Assembly (NCBI GenBank): GCA_903789665.1
Contig: CAIFEX010000001.1
Coordinates: 139,196-203,195, forward strand
Origin: an uncultured Clostridium sp.
Lineage (GTDB): Bacteria; Bacillota; Clostridia; Clostridiales; Clostridiaceae
Length of the DNA stretch: 64,000 nucleotides
Direction of reading: 5' to 3'
Of this stretch, positions 46,167 through 54,177 are shown one piece after another (the stretch's first letter is position 1; each line of letters begins with the position of its first letter). The notes beneath the pieces are model-generated. The model made no database searches, was not told the origin of the DNA, and was given only the letters and a program-made list of their open reading frames with translations. The translations under genes and the position numbers were made by a program.

Positions 46167-47363
46167 ATTATACAGCTTATTGGAGTAAAAAGTGACTGTG
46201 ATATTGAAATAAGACAAAAATTTTCTATTATATCGGCGAGACTTGTTGATAAATTGAAAAGTATATATGATGTTACAGGAAATGTATTGATTTTAAGCAC
46301 CTGTAACAGGACAGAAATATATGTCAGCTCCGATCTTGAGAGGGAAGCTCTGATCCGGAGTGTATTTGACCGTTTAGGATGGGACAAAGAACTTGAAAAA
46401 TATATATTCTACGTAGAGGACAAAGATGCGGTCAGGCATCTCATGGAGGTATGCTGCGGCTTTCATTCCAAGATTTTGGGAGAAGATCAAATATTGGGAC
46501 AAGTTAAAACCGCCTACAGCACTGCCCTCAAAGCTAAAACCATAAATGGACAACTTCAGAGGATGTTTCAAAATGCCGTAACCTGCGGCAAAAAATTCAA
46601 AAGTGTCTGTGAGATATACAAGATCCCCGTGTCCGTACCTTCCATAGCAGTTAGAGAAGCAGAAAAAAAGAAAATGAAAAGGTACATGATTTTGGGCTTT
46701 GGTGAAATAGGACAGCTTGTTCTTAAATACTTGAATTCCCTAAATGCGGAAATTGTCTATGTGGCAGTGAGAAACATGGCCAAGGTGGATGAATTTTATA
46801 GAAATTATGATTGGATTAGGTTCATAACATTCAGAGAGAGGAAAGATTACTACAAAAATGTGGACTGCATTATAAGCTGCACTTCTGCACCGCATACTGT
46901 GATTTCAAAAGATGAACTGCCGGACAAAAAATTGCTCGTATTTGACCTTGCGGTACCTAGGGATGTAGACAAGAATGTAAAAACACTTCCGAATGTTGAA
47001 TTGTATGACATAGACAGCATAAGTGTCATTGACCAGAACAACAAGATAATGAGAAAAGAAAAAATGGAAAAATACAGATATATCATAGACGAGTATATAG
47101 ATGAATTTGTTAAATGGCAGGCAGTAGATGAAATTTCCCCTGAAATACAGAAGATAAAGAACTTTGGCAGCAGGATATGCGAAAAGAGGATAAAGACCTT
47201 TAAAAACAAAAGATATACCAAGGACAATGAAAAGCTTGTAAGGACTATGATAGAGAGCACTGCCAAAGTGTATATAAATAGAGCCATAAATACTTTAAAA
47301 GAAGGAAAATTCCAAGGCAGAGAAGAAGAATATATGGAACTTATAAATAAAATATTTTGTTGA
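46167..47363 (+). CDS. hemA: Glutamyl-tRNA reductase
   Basis: About 399 residues. The catalytic Cys is in LSTCNRTEIY (about 46), followed by GFHSKILGEDQILGQVK (about 94), the NADPH-binding ILGFGEIGQLV (about 173) and a C-terminal dimerisation helix. It makes glutamate-1-semialdehyde for heme, siroheme and B12. Family members begin M-I-Q-L-(I/V)-G; here that position is an ATT codon at 46167, 8 nt after a perfect GGAGG. The only upstream ATG (46152) lies in the terminator T-tract with no ribosome site, so an ATT start is preferred, though the conventional call would be 46152. hemL follows. Confidence 0.88.
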   Translation: MIQLIGVKSDCDIEIRQKFSIISARLVDKLKSIYDVTGNVLILSTCNRTEIYVSSDLEREALIRSVFDRLGWDKELEKYIFYVEDKDAVRHLMEVCCGFHSKILGEDQILGQVKTAYSTALKAKTINGQLQRMFQNAVTCGKKFKSVCEIYKIPVSVPSIAVREAEKKKMKRYMILGFGEIGQLVLKYLNSLNAEIVYVAVRNMAKVDEFYRNYDWIRFITFRERKDYYKNVDCIISCTSAPHTVISKDELPDKKLLVFDLAVPRDVDKNVKTLPNVELYDIDSISVIDQNNKIMRKEKMEKYRYIIDEYIDEFVKWQAVDEISPEIQKIKNFGSRICEKRIKTFKNKRYTKDNEKLVRTMIESTAKVYINRAINTLKEGKFQGREEEYMELINKIFC

Positions 47364-47380
47364 TAGGGAGATAAGTGAAA

Positions 47381-48655
47381 ATGAAAAATGACGATATATT
47401 TAATGAATCCAAATTGTATATGCCCGGAGGTGTCAACAGCCCTGTAAGGGCCTTCAAGGACGTTCCCATGAACCCGCCTGTTATAAAAAGTGGAAAGGGA
47501 GCTTATCTATATGATGAAGATGGAAATAAATATATAGATTTTGTCTGTTCCTGGGGTCCCATGATGCTGGGACATTGTGATACAGACGTGGTGAAGGCTA
47601 TAAGGGACACCTGCGAAAAAGCCATATCTTTTGGTGCCAATACTAAACTTGAACTGGAACTTGCAAAATATATATGTACTACCGTAGACAACGTGGAAAT
47701 GCTCAGAATGGTTAACTCCGGCACAGAGGCCACGATGAGTGCCGTAAGGCTTGCCAGGGGCTATACTGGAAGAGACAAGATAATAAAGTTTGCCGGCTGT
47801 TACCACGGCCATTTTGATGACTTCCTCGTGGAAGCGGGCTCTGGAGTTATGACGGAGGGCATTCCGGGCAGCGTAGGCGTTCCTGAAAGTAGTGTGAAGA
47901 ACACCCTTGTGGCCCAGTACAACGATATTTCAAGCGTAGAAGATATATTCAGGCAGCAGGGCAGTGAAATTGCCGCAGTCATAGTAGAACCCGTAGCAGG
48001 CAACATGGGTGTAATTCCAGGAGATGAAAAATTCCTGAAATCTCTCAGAAAGTTATGTGATGAATACGGCTCCCTCCTCATATTCGATGAAGTCATGAGC
48101 GGATTCAGAGTTGCCTACAAAGGCGCCCAGAGCATCTATAAAATAAAACCGGATCTCACGACCATGGCGAAGATCATAGGTGGGGGACTTCCCTGTGGAG
48201 CCTACGGCGGAAGAAAGGACATAATGGAAAAGCTATCTCCTGTCGGTCCTGTGTACCAGGCAGGCACCATGTCCGGCAACCCCATTGTAATGGCTGCAGG
48301 CCTTACAACCCTGAAAAAACTTCACAGCAGCCCCCAGTACTATACTCAAATTGAAAAGCTCGGCCAAAAGTTGGTAGATGGAGTTAGAAAAATAGCTAGG
48401 GACAAAGATGTCCCGGTGGTTGTAAACAGGTGCGGCGCCATGTTCTCGCTGTTTTTCACTAAAGATTCCAAAGTGAGAAATTACAGTGATGCCAAAAAAT
48501 GCGATACGGGTATTTTTGCAAAATACTTCACCCATATGATAAAGAAAGGCATTTACATCGCACCTTCGCAGTTTGAAGCCGTATTTTTGAGTGTAAAACA
48601 TACAGAAGAAGATATTGACAGATTTTTGGAAGCATTTGACTCCTTCAAAATCTGA
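47381..48655 (+). CDS. hemL: Glutamate-1-semialdehyde 2,1-aminomutase
   Basis: About 424 residues, class III PLP fold. N-terminal [22 protein letters not shown] (about 115), CYHGHFDD (about 144), DEVMSGFR (about 230) and the PLP lysine in [18 protein letters not shown] (about 262). It converts glutamate-1-semialdehyde to 5-aminolevulinate, completing the C5 pathway with HemA. ATG 47381 is 10 nt after AGGGAG; GTG 47375 is only 4 nt away. Cotranscribed with hemA under B12 control and ended by a strong terminator. Confidence 0.95.
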   Translation: MKNDDIFNESKLYMPGGVNSPVRAFKDVPMNPPVIKSGKGAYLYDEDGNKYIDFVCSWGPMMLGHCDTDVVKAIRDTCEKAISFGANTKLELELAKYICTTVDNVEMLRMVNSGTEATMSAVRLARGYTGRDKIIKFAGCYHGHFDDFLVEAGSGVMTEGIPGSVGVPESSVKNTLVAQYNDISSVEDIFRQQGSEIAAVIVEPVAGNMGVIPGDEKFLKSLRKLCDEYGSLLIFDEVMSGFRVAYKGAQSIYKIKPDLTTMAKIIGGGLPCGAYGGRKDIMEKLSPVGPVYQAGTMSGNPIVMAAGLTTLKKLHSSPQYYTQIEKLGQKLVDGVRKIARDKDVPVVVNRCGAMFSLFFTKDSKVRNYSDAKKCDTGIFAKYFTHMIKKGIYIAPSQFEAVFLSVKHTEEDIDRFLEAFDSFKI

Positions 48656-48662
48656 CTGACAT

Positions 48663-48708
48663 TTTGTCCCCTCTGCTTTGCAATGTCAAAAGCGAGGGGA
48701 CAAATTTT
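48663..48708 (+). terminator. Intrinsic terminator of hemAL
   Basis: TTTGTCCCCTC pairs with GAGGGGACAAA around a loop that itself pairs (GCTTT/AAAGC), followed by TTTT. It runs into the palindrome at 48706. Confidence 0.9.
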
Positions 48709-48759
48709 GTTCACAGTTTATTCATGACCCCCGGGGGTCATGAATAAACTGTGAACAAA
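48706..48759. repeat. 54-bp perfect palindrome
   Basis: Two 27-base arms are exact reverse complements with no spacer, centred on CCCCC|GGGGG at 48732/48733; outward the arms read GTCATGAATAAACTGTGAAC then AAA. The right arm is shared with the repeat at 34483-34508 and 62446-62471. Confidence 0.95.
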
Positions 48760-48894
48760 TTTCAACAGATCTCTGAAAGCTCACAAGGTCAAGCTATCCT
48801 TACTGAAATGTAGTGCAATTTCAGGTATTTCAAGTAAGGTAGATATGCAGAATTGTACAAATTTCGTCTTAAACTTATGAATAAAACGTGAACG

Positions 48895-49170
48895 ACGAGA
48901 GGCGATTTCCCGTCAACCATGGTGATTTCCGGCAAATTTCCTTCAACTATGGCAGCTTCCCGCACTGCAGGCGCTTCCCATCAGTTTCCGATGCTGCCGG
49001 TAGTTTCAGCAGGAGCGGTTCCGGTACCAGCACTGTGAAGCAGTTTTCCGATGCTGAGGGCGATTCCCGGCGATTTCCATCAATCAGGCGGTTTCCGTCA
49101 GATTTCACAGCAGCGGCTGGGTAGTTTCCAGAATGGAGTGCGGTAGCTTCCGGCAGTTTTGGACAAGTAG
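48895..49170. repeat. Degenerate short-repeat region
   Basis: About fourteen variants of GG(C/T)(A/G)(A/G)TTTCC-(C/G)G occur in 260 bp, for instance at 48901, 48921, 48951, 49069 and 49088, with longer duplicated strings such as TCAACCATGGTGATTTCC/TCAACTATGGCAGCTTCC and CAGTTTCCGATGCTG/CAGTTTTCCGATGCTG. GC content is well above the neighbourhood. An open frame of 78 codons (GTG 48888 to 49124) reads as RRFP repeats but has no ribosome site. A further duplicated string, GGGCAAT(T/C)AT(T/C)GGTTGAA, lies at about 49187 and 49221. Confidence 0.6.
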
Positions 49171-49364
49171 CTGTAAGCTCTCAAGTGGGCAATTATTGGT
49201 TGAATGTAAGATAAGCTGCCGGGCAATCATCGGTTGAAGAACAGTTAATTCCATACTGTATTGCAGATACAGGCGGGGCTGTGCGAAAAGCCCTTCGCTG
49301 CTTTTAAATTTGAATATTTTTTCCGCAGTATGATATAATTTAAATCAATACGAGGAGTGGAGGT

Positions 49365-50228
49365 ATGAGCATGATGGAAAAAATTGCACTTTTGACGGAT
49401 TCTGCCTGTGATATAGATGAAGGTACCATAGAAAAATATAATGTAGAAGTATTGCCCTTTAGAATTATATATAGAGATCGGGAGTATGTAGATAAAATTG
49501 AAATTACTCCCAGGGAAGTATATGATAATATGAAATATGAAATCCCCAAATCATCTCTTCCTTCGCTGGATGATATGGAAGGTGCTTTCAATAGATTTGA
49601 GAGGGAAAATTACACCCATGTGATAGCTGTTACAATTTCAAGCGGACTTTCCGGTACATATAATGCTTTGAAAATGGTTAGCAAAAAACATGATAAGTTA
49701 TCCACATATGTTTATGATTCCAAGTCCACTTCCCTGGGCGAGGGTGTAATTGTAAAGGAATGTGGAAAACTTATGGATCAGGGGAAAAGTTTTAGTGAAA
49801 TTGTGCACTGCATACCTGAAATGAAGAAAAGGATGCATTTCTTTTTTGTCTTCGGCACTTTGGAATATGCCAGAAAAGGCGGACGTATAGGAAAGTTGTC
49901 CGGCATTCTGGGCGAGGCTCTGGACATAAAGCCCATAGTATATTTTGACAATGACCAGGGTATTTGTTTCACCTGCGGCAAAGTGCGGGGGCGGAAGAGA
50001 TCCCTGAGCAAGATGATAGACATAGGCAGTAGATTTCTGGCTAAATCTCCCTGCGACGTATATATAGCTTATGGCAATGCCAGAGAAGATGCTGAAGACA
50101 TCTATGACAGGATCTCAAAACTGTCCAATGTGAAAAACATATATATGATAGGGCAGATAAGTCCTGTAGTGGGTGTCTATTCAGGACCTGGAACTGTCGG
50201 TGTGTGTTACATGGAGCAGAAAAGCTGA
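49365..50228 (+). CDS. DegV-family fatty-acid-binding protein
   Basis: 287 residues. DegV signatures: LTDSACDI near residue 9, TISSGLSGTYN (about 88-98), the FGTLEYARKGGRIGK segment (about 164-178) and the C-terminal (V/S)GVYSGPGTVGVCY. DegV proteins (FakB) bind fatty acids and present them to the FakA kinase for membrane lipid synthesis. ATG 49365 follows GAGGAG; ATG 49371 with its own GGAGG is equally possible. Stand-alone gene. Confidence 0.9.
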   Translation: MSMMEKIALLTDSACDIDEGTIEKYNVEVLPFRIIYRDREYVDKIEITPREVYDNMKYEIPKSSLPSLDDMEGAFNRFERENYTHVIAVTISSGLSGTYNALKMVSKKHDKLSTYVYDSKSTSLGEGVIVKECGKLMDQGKSFSEIVHCIPEMKKRMHFFFVFGTLEYARKGGRIGKLSGILGEALDIKPIVYFDNDQGICFTCGKVRGRKRSLSKMIDIGSRFLAKSPCDVYIAYGNAREDAEDIYDRISKLSNVKNIYMIGQISPVVGVYSGPGTVGVCYMEQKS

Positions 50229-50235
50229 CCGAAGC

Positions 50236-50269
50236 CAATTGCCAATTGACGATTATCAATTGGCAATTG
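50236..50269. repeat. AT-rich inverted repeat (CAATTG type)
   Basis: CAATTGCCAATTGA and TCAATTGGCAATTG are exact complements around CGATTA. It is related to the elements at 31992 and 35821 and could end degV transcription, but it lacks a T tail. Confidence 0.65.
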
Positions 50270-50300
50270 TTCACTGGAGATTGAATAAGTTTGCAATTTT

Positions 50301-50337
50301 ATTCTACTTGTTATATATTATATATAACAAGTAGAAT
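50301..50337. promoter_or_regulatory. 37-bp palindromic operator before the GntR gene
   Basis: The arms ATTCTACTTGTTATATAT and ATATATAACAAGTAGAAT are exact complements around a central T at 50319. It overlaps the ribosome-site side of the leader and contains TATA-like sequence, so a regulator bound here would block the promoter. Autoregulation by the adjacent GntR protein is inferred. Confidence 0.7.
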
Positions 50338-50349
50338 AGGAGGGCAGTT

Positions 50350-50763
50350 ATGATAATTGAAATTGATTTTGAATCCGAAATACCCATATATGAACAACTT
50401 AGAAGAAGCATTATAGAGGGCATAGCATCTGGAGATCTGAAACCGGGAGAAAGCCTTCCTTCTGTCAGGCAGATGGCACAGGATATAGGGATAAATCTGC
50501 ATACTGTCAATAAGTCCTATAATATATTGAGATCTGAGGGATACTTGAATATAGACAGGAGGTCAGGAGCTGTTGTAAATGAAAACTATCCTAAAGACAG
50601 TGAAAAATTTAATAAAAAGCTGGCCGGAGAATTGAATTATTTACTGGCGGAAACCTATTTGAGAAATATTAAATTGGAAGATATATTGAAACTGTGCTCG
50701 GATATATATGGAAAATATAATTTGTCTGGCAGTGAAATTAAAGGGAAGGTGAGACGTAGATGA
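50350..50763 (+). CDS. GntR-family regulator, YtrA subfamily
   Basis: 137 residues. GntR winged helix: IPIYEQLRRSIIEGIASGDLKPGESLPSVRQMAQ (about 12-45) and the NLHTVNKSYNIL recognition region, with only a short C-terminal helical tail as in YtrA-type proteins that usually control transporters or membrane proteins. The ATG is behind AGGAGGG. It overlaps the next gene (ATGA), so it probably regulates that operon through the palindrome at 50301. Confidence 0.9.
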   Translation: MIIEIDFESEIPIYEQLRRSIIEGIASGDLKPGESLPSVRQMAQDIGINLHTVNKSYNILRSEGYLNIDRRSGAVVNENYPKDSEKFNKKLAGELNYLLAETYLRNIKLEDILKLCSDIYGKYNLSGSEIKGKVRRR

Positions 50764-51893
50764 TGGAAAATTTATTTTATGTGTACTTGTCTTTTATATT
50801 TTTAATTGTACTTGTAATCAATATGCTGACGCCGAACTTTACTAGGAAAGAAATCGTATTTGGGGTCAGGGTACCTGGGAATAAAATAGACAGCCCTGAG
50901 ATAAAAGGTATCAAGGGGAGGTTTATAAAAAACAATTTGATAATTGGGGTTCCATTTATACTGCTGTTTAGTTTCCTGAATTATAAATTTACCAATGTGA
51001 CTGTGATTTTGATTACTGTTTTTGCTTTTGTCTTTATAAATTTTTTGGTGTATATGATATCCAACAGGGAAGTTAAAGTTCTTAAATTAAAAAACTCCTG
51101 GTTCAAAGGTAAAAAGCAGGTTGTGGCAGTGGATGTAAGTTATTCCAGAGATAAGGGAAAAAATCTGGTGCCTCTGCGGCTTTTCCTGATCCCGCTGTCT
51201 ATAATTTTGATAAATATAATTTTAGGATATGTAAATTATGCAGCTTTACCCCACAGGGTTCCCACTCACTGGGATTTTTCAGGAAATATCGACGGCTATC
51301 AGCTCAAATCCAGGTTCTTGATCTGGGAAATTCCTCTTTTTCAGATGGCATCCACTTTTATGTTTTTTATAATTTGTAAGATCATAGGGTGGTCGAGGCA
51401 GCAGTTAAATGTTTCAGATCCTGAAATTTCCGTAAAAAAAGATATGAGATTCAGGAGGGTGTGGTCCGTGTACATGGTGATTTTTGCTGCAGCAATGAAC
51501 CTCCTTTTAACCTTTGGTACTATTCAGATATTTGGAGTATTCAGGGTGTCCAATTTGCTTGTGGGCATTTTGACGGTAGCTTTTGCTGGATTTATGATTT
51601 TGATTACCATGGTTTTATCTATAAGGATTGGACAGGGCGGAAGCAATTTGGATATCGGAAAGGACAGTTTTGGGAAAACTGAATCTGAAGTTATCGATAA
51701 GGACGATGATAGCTTTTGGAAACTGGCAAATACAATATATTATAATCCTGATGATCCGTCCCTGTTTGTGGAAAAGAGATTCGGAGTAGGCTGGACAATA
51801 AATGCGGGAAGACCTGCCGGAATGGCAATATATATTGGAATGATTGCACTTTTAGTTATAATTGTAATTGTAGCAAAAAATACAGCCCCGTAG
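50760..51893 (+). CDS. DUF1648/DUF5808-type membrane protein
   Basis: 377 residues with eight or so hydrophobic helices. The DUF1648 motif LPHRVPTHWDFSGNIDGY lies near 163-180; the C-terminal part (WKLANTIYYNPDDPSLFVEKRFGVGWTIN) is the DUF5808 motif. Such proteins are related to SdpI-type immunity proteins and are often coupled to small GntR regulators. Function is unknown; envelope stress or peptide immunity is possible. ATGA overlap with the regulator shows translational coupling. Confidence 0.78.
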   Translation: MMENLFYVYLSFIFLIVLVINMLTPNFTRKEIVFGVRVPGNKIDSPEIKGIKGRFIKNNLIIGVPFILLFSFLNYKFTNVTVILITVFAFVFINFLVYMISNREVKVLKLKNSWFKGKKQVVAVDVSYSRDKGKNLVPLRLFLIPLSIILINIILGYVNYAALPHRVPTHWDFSGNIDGYQLKSRFLIWEIPLFQMASTFMFFIICKIIGWSRQQLNVSDPEISVKKDMRFRRVWSVYMVIFAAAMNLLLTFGTIQIFGVFRVSNLLVGILTVAFAGFMILITMVLSIRIGQGGSNLDIGKDSFGKTESEVIDKDDDSFWKLANTIYYNPDDPSLFVEKRFGVGWTINAGRPAGMAIYIGMIALLVIIVIVAKNTAP

Positions 51894-51978
51894 CACATTC
51901 ACCTGTAAATTGTCAGTTGGTTCAGTTTATGTTAACATTGTCCTATATACTTTTTAATTATAAAAAGGGGGTAAAAAA

Positions 51979-53154
51979 TTGATATCTGAAAGAATGAAGG
52001 AATACGTATCTAAAAGCTCTACAGTGAGGGCTATGTTCGAAGAGGGGAAAAGGCTCTCTTCAATCTATGGGGAGGAAAATGTCTTTGATTTTAGTCTGGG
52101 CAATCCCAATGTGAAGCCGCCTGAATCCATAAAGGAAGCTGTATATGAAATATTGGACAAGGAGCCTCCCAATTTGGTTCATGGATATATGAGCAACTCC
52201 GGCTATGAAGATGTGAGAGATAAAATTGCTGGGGATATAAGCAAAAAATACAATTTAAAACTTACCGGGAACAATCTGATAATGACCTGCGGGGCGGCAG
52301 GTGGATTGAATATTGTTTTGAAAACTCTTTTGAATCCAGGGGACGAGGTTATTGTATTTTCACCGTTTTTTGGAGAATATGAAAATTATGTGAGGAATTT
52401 TGACGGAAAACTGGTTATTATACCATCCGACAGGGAGACCTTTGAACCTGACTTGAACCGGTTGGAGGATAAAATAAATTCCAGGACTAAGGCTGTGATA
52501 ATAGATTCGCCGAATAACCCGACGGGAATTGTCTATTCAGAGAAACTTATTAAAAGTATGGCTGGGGTGTTAAATAGAAAGCAGGAACAGCTGGGCACCA
52601 GCATATATTTGATTTCCGATGAACCCTACAGGGAAATAGTATATGATGGGATAAAGGTTCCCTTTGTATTGAATTACTACAGGAATTCATTTGTCGTGTA
52701 CTCCTACAGTAAATCACTTTCTCTTCCCGGAGAGAGAATAGGATATGTGGTCTGCGGCAGTGAAACGGATGATTTCGACAATGTAATGCAGTCTCTGAAC
52801 GTGGCAAACAGGATTCTGGGATTTGTAAATGCACCTTCGCTGTTTCAGAGAGTTATTGCAAGGTGCCTGGATTCAAAAGTGGATGTAAATATATATAAGA
52901 AAAACAGAGATCTTTTGTACAACCATCTCGTTAAAATAGGTTTTTCCTGTATCAAGCCTTCAGGGGCTTTTTACCTGTTTCCAAAATCTTTAATACCTGA
53001 TGATGTTGAATTTGCAAAGAGGGCAAAAAAATTCAATCTGCTTGTAGTTCCGGGTTCTTCTTTTAAATGTCCGGGTTATTTCAGGCTTTCCTATTGTATT
53101 TCATATGATAAAATAAAAAAATCACTGGACAGTTTTGACAAATTAATTAAATAA
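51979..53154 (+). CDS. Class I/II PLP aminotransferase
   Basis: 391 residues, fold type I. SLGNPNVKPP near residue 40, CGAAGGLNIVLKTLL (about 98), DSPNNPTGIVY (about 176), SDEPYREI (about 214) and the PLP lysine in YSYSKSLSLPGERIGY (about 243). It is aspartate aminotransferase-like, but the amino donor cannot be fixed. The start is TTG 51979, 8 nt after GGGGGT. It stands alone and ends at the hairpin at 53161. Confidence 0.85.
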   Translation: MISERMKEYVSKSSTVRAMFEEGKRLSSIYGEENVFDFSLGNPNVKPPESIKEAVYEILDKEPPNLVHGYMSNSGYEDVRDKIAGDISKKYNLKLTGNNLIMTCGAAGGLNIVLKTLLNPGDEVIVFSPFFGEYENYVRNFDGKLVIIPSDRETFEPDLNRLEDKINSRTKAVIIDSPNNPTGIVYSEKLIKSMAGVLNRKQEQLGTSIYLISDEPYREIVYDGIKVPFVLNYYRNSFVVYSYSKSLSLPGERIGYVVCGSETDDFDNVMQSLNVANRILGFVNAPSLFQRVIARCLDSKVDVNIYKKNRDLLYNHLVKIGFSCIKPSGAFYLFPKSLIPDDVEFAKRAKKFNLLVVPGSSFKCPGYFRLSYCISYDKIKKSLDSFDKLIK

Positions 53155-53160
53155 TATAAA

Positions 53161-53192
53161 GGGCCGGATTCAGAAAATCTGGCCCTATGTTT
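53161..53192. terminator. Hairpin between convergent genes
   Basis: GGGCCGGATT/AATCTGGCCC stem; AT-rich on both sides, so it may end both the aminotransferase and the minus-strand hydrolase transcripts. Confidence 0.75.
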
Positions 53193-53204
53193 GTCCATTT
53201 TCAT

Positions 53205-53966
53205 TTAATAGGTGAATACCATCTTGCCGTCCCTCAAAGCTATTGGTTTTGACCACAGCCATGTGTTTGTAGTGCTGTCGTCGAAATAATAGAGTGCACC
53301 TTTTGTGGGATCATAGCCCTGTAGTGCGTCATAGGCGGCTTTTTTTGATTCCTCGGACGCAGGCTTGTTTATCCATCCGTTTGATACCGGCGTGAACTGA
53401 TAGTATCCTCCTGACTTTTCATATATTACATCCTTTATTGTAGAAGGATATTTGGAGCTTTGAACCCTGTTTAACACGACGGCTGCAACGCCTACTTTAG
53501 CTTTGTAGGATTCGCTCTGTGCTTCTGCATTTACCAGTCTTGTAAGTAAATCCAGGTCACTTTCGCTGTAAGGCACTATGCCCGGAGAGGCTGTCTTGTT
53601 TTTAAAAATGTAACCCGAGGGTATATTGAGTACCTGGCCTGGACAAATATACTTGTCCACATTAGAGTTGGCAGCAGTCAATGTATCCAGGGATATATTG
53701 AATTTTTTAGCTATTAAATAGAGAGTGTCATTGGGCTGCACGGTGTAAGTCCTTGAATCTATCTTCAGGACTTCATCTGGATATATATAAGTCTGGTTTA
53801 AATTGTTGTTTTGCATTATTGTATCCACACTGTTTTTAAATAACACTCCTATTTTGAATATTGAATCACCAGGTTTTACCGTATAACTTGCTGCATGGAC
53901 CTGGGTGAAAGATATGGTACAAAGTGATACTGCAAATATCGAACTTACGATTTTCTTAAAATGCAT
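53205..53966 (-). CDS. LysM-containing SleB-type cell wall hydrolase
   Basis: 253 residues. A signal peptide (about 1-25, ending VHAA) precedes two LysM domains (YTVKPGDSIFKIG about 28; YTVQPNDTLYLIAKKF about 74) and a Hydrolase_2/SleB domain with LLTRLVNAEAQSESYKAKVGV (catalytic Glu) and GGYYQFTPVSNG. It is secreted and binds and cleaves peptidoglycan; germination or wall remodelling are both possible. A c-di-AMP riboswitch lies directly upstream, as is common for LysM hydrolases in Firmicutes. AGGGGG precedes the ATG. Confidence 0.9.
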   Translation of the reverse strand: MHFKKIVSSIFAVSLCTISFTQVHAASYTVKPGDSIFKIGVLFKNSVDTIMQNNNLNQTYIYPDEVLKIDSRTYTVQPNDTLYLIAKKFNISLDTLTAANSNVDKYICPGQVLNIPSGYIFKNKTASPGIVPYSESDLDLLTRLVNAEAQSESYKAKVGVAAVVLNRVQSSKYPSTIKDVIYEKSGGYYQFTPVSNGWINKPASEESKKAAYDALQGYDPTKGALYYFDDSTTNTWLWSKPIALRDGKMVFTY

Positions 53967-53987
53967 GTTAGATTATCCCCCTTAATT

Positions 53988-54101
53988 TTGCCTGCGGAGT
54001 TAGTTGACGGGTTCGGGATTGTGGGATACCCCTGCTTTTAAATTAAAAGATTCACCCCTGTGTGTTTTCCCCCGCATTCCATTTCTGGAATTTAGGCTTG
54101 T
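53988..54101 (-). promoter_or_regulatory. Cyclic di-AMP riboswitch (ydaO/yuaA)
   Basis: Read on the minus strand it carries the class signatures in order: AAGCCTAA, GCGGGGGAAAAC, GGGGTGAATC, GGGGTATCCC, then TCCCGAACCCGTCAACTAAC and CCGCAGGC, closing with the first segment (GCCT/AGGC). It ends about 20 nt before the hydrolase start. Ligand binding normally reduces expression of wall hydrolases and osmolyte systems. Confidence 0.93.
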
Positions 54102-54177
54102 CTCGTTTGACATTCTAACAGTATTTCCAGAAAATATCCATATGGGATTAGTGGCAGCTGTGGCAGATTAATCCTTC

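Noticed and set aside
48888..49124. 78-codon frame reading as RRFP repeats
   Set aside because: No ribosome site, built from the degenerate DNA repeat; more likely non-coding.
48895..49170. CRISPR array
   Set aside because: Repeats are imperfect, only about 10 bases and irregularly spaced; there are no cas genes.
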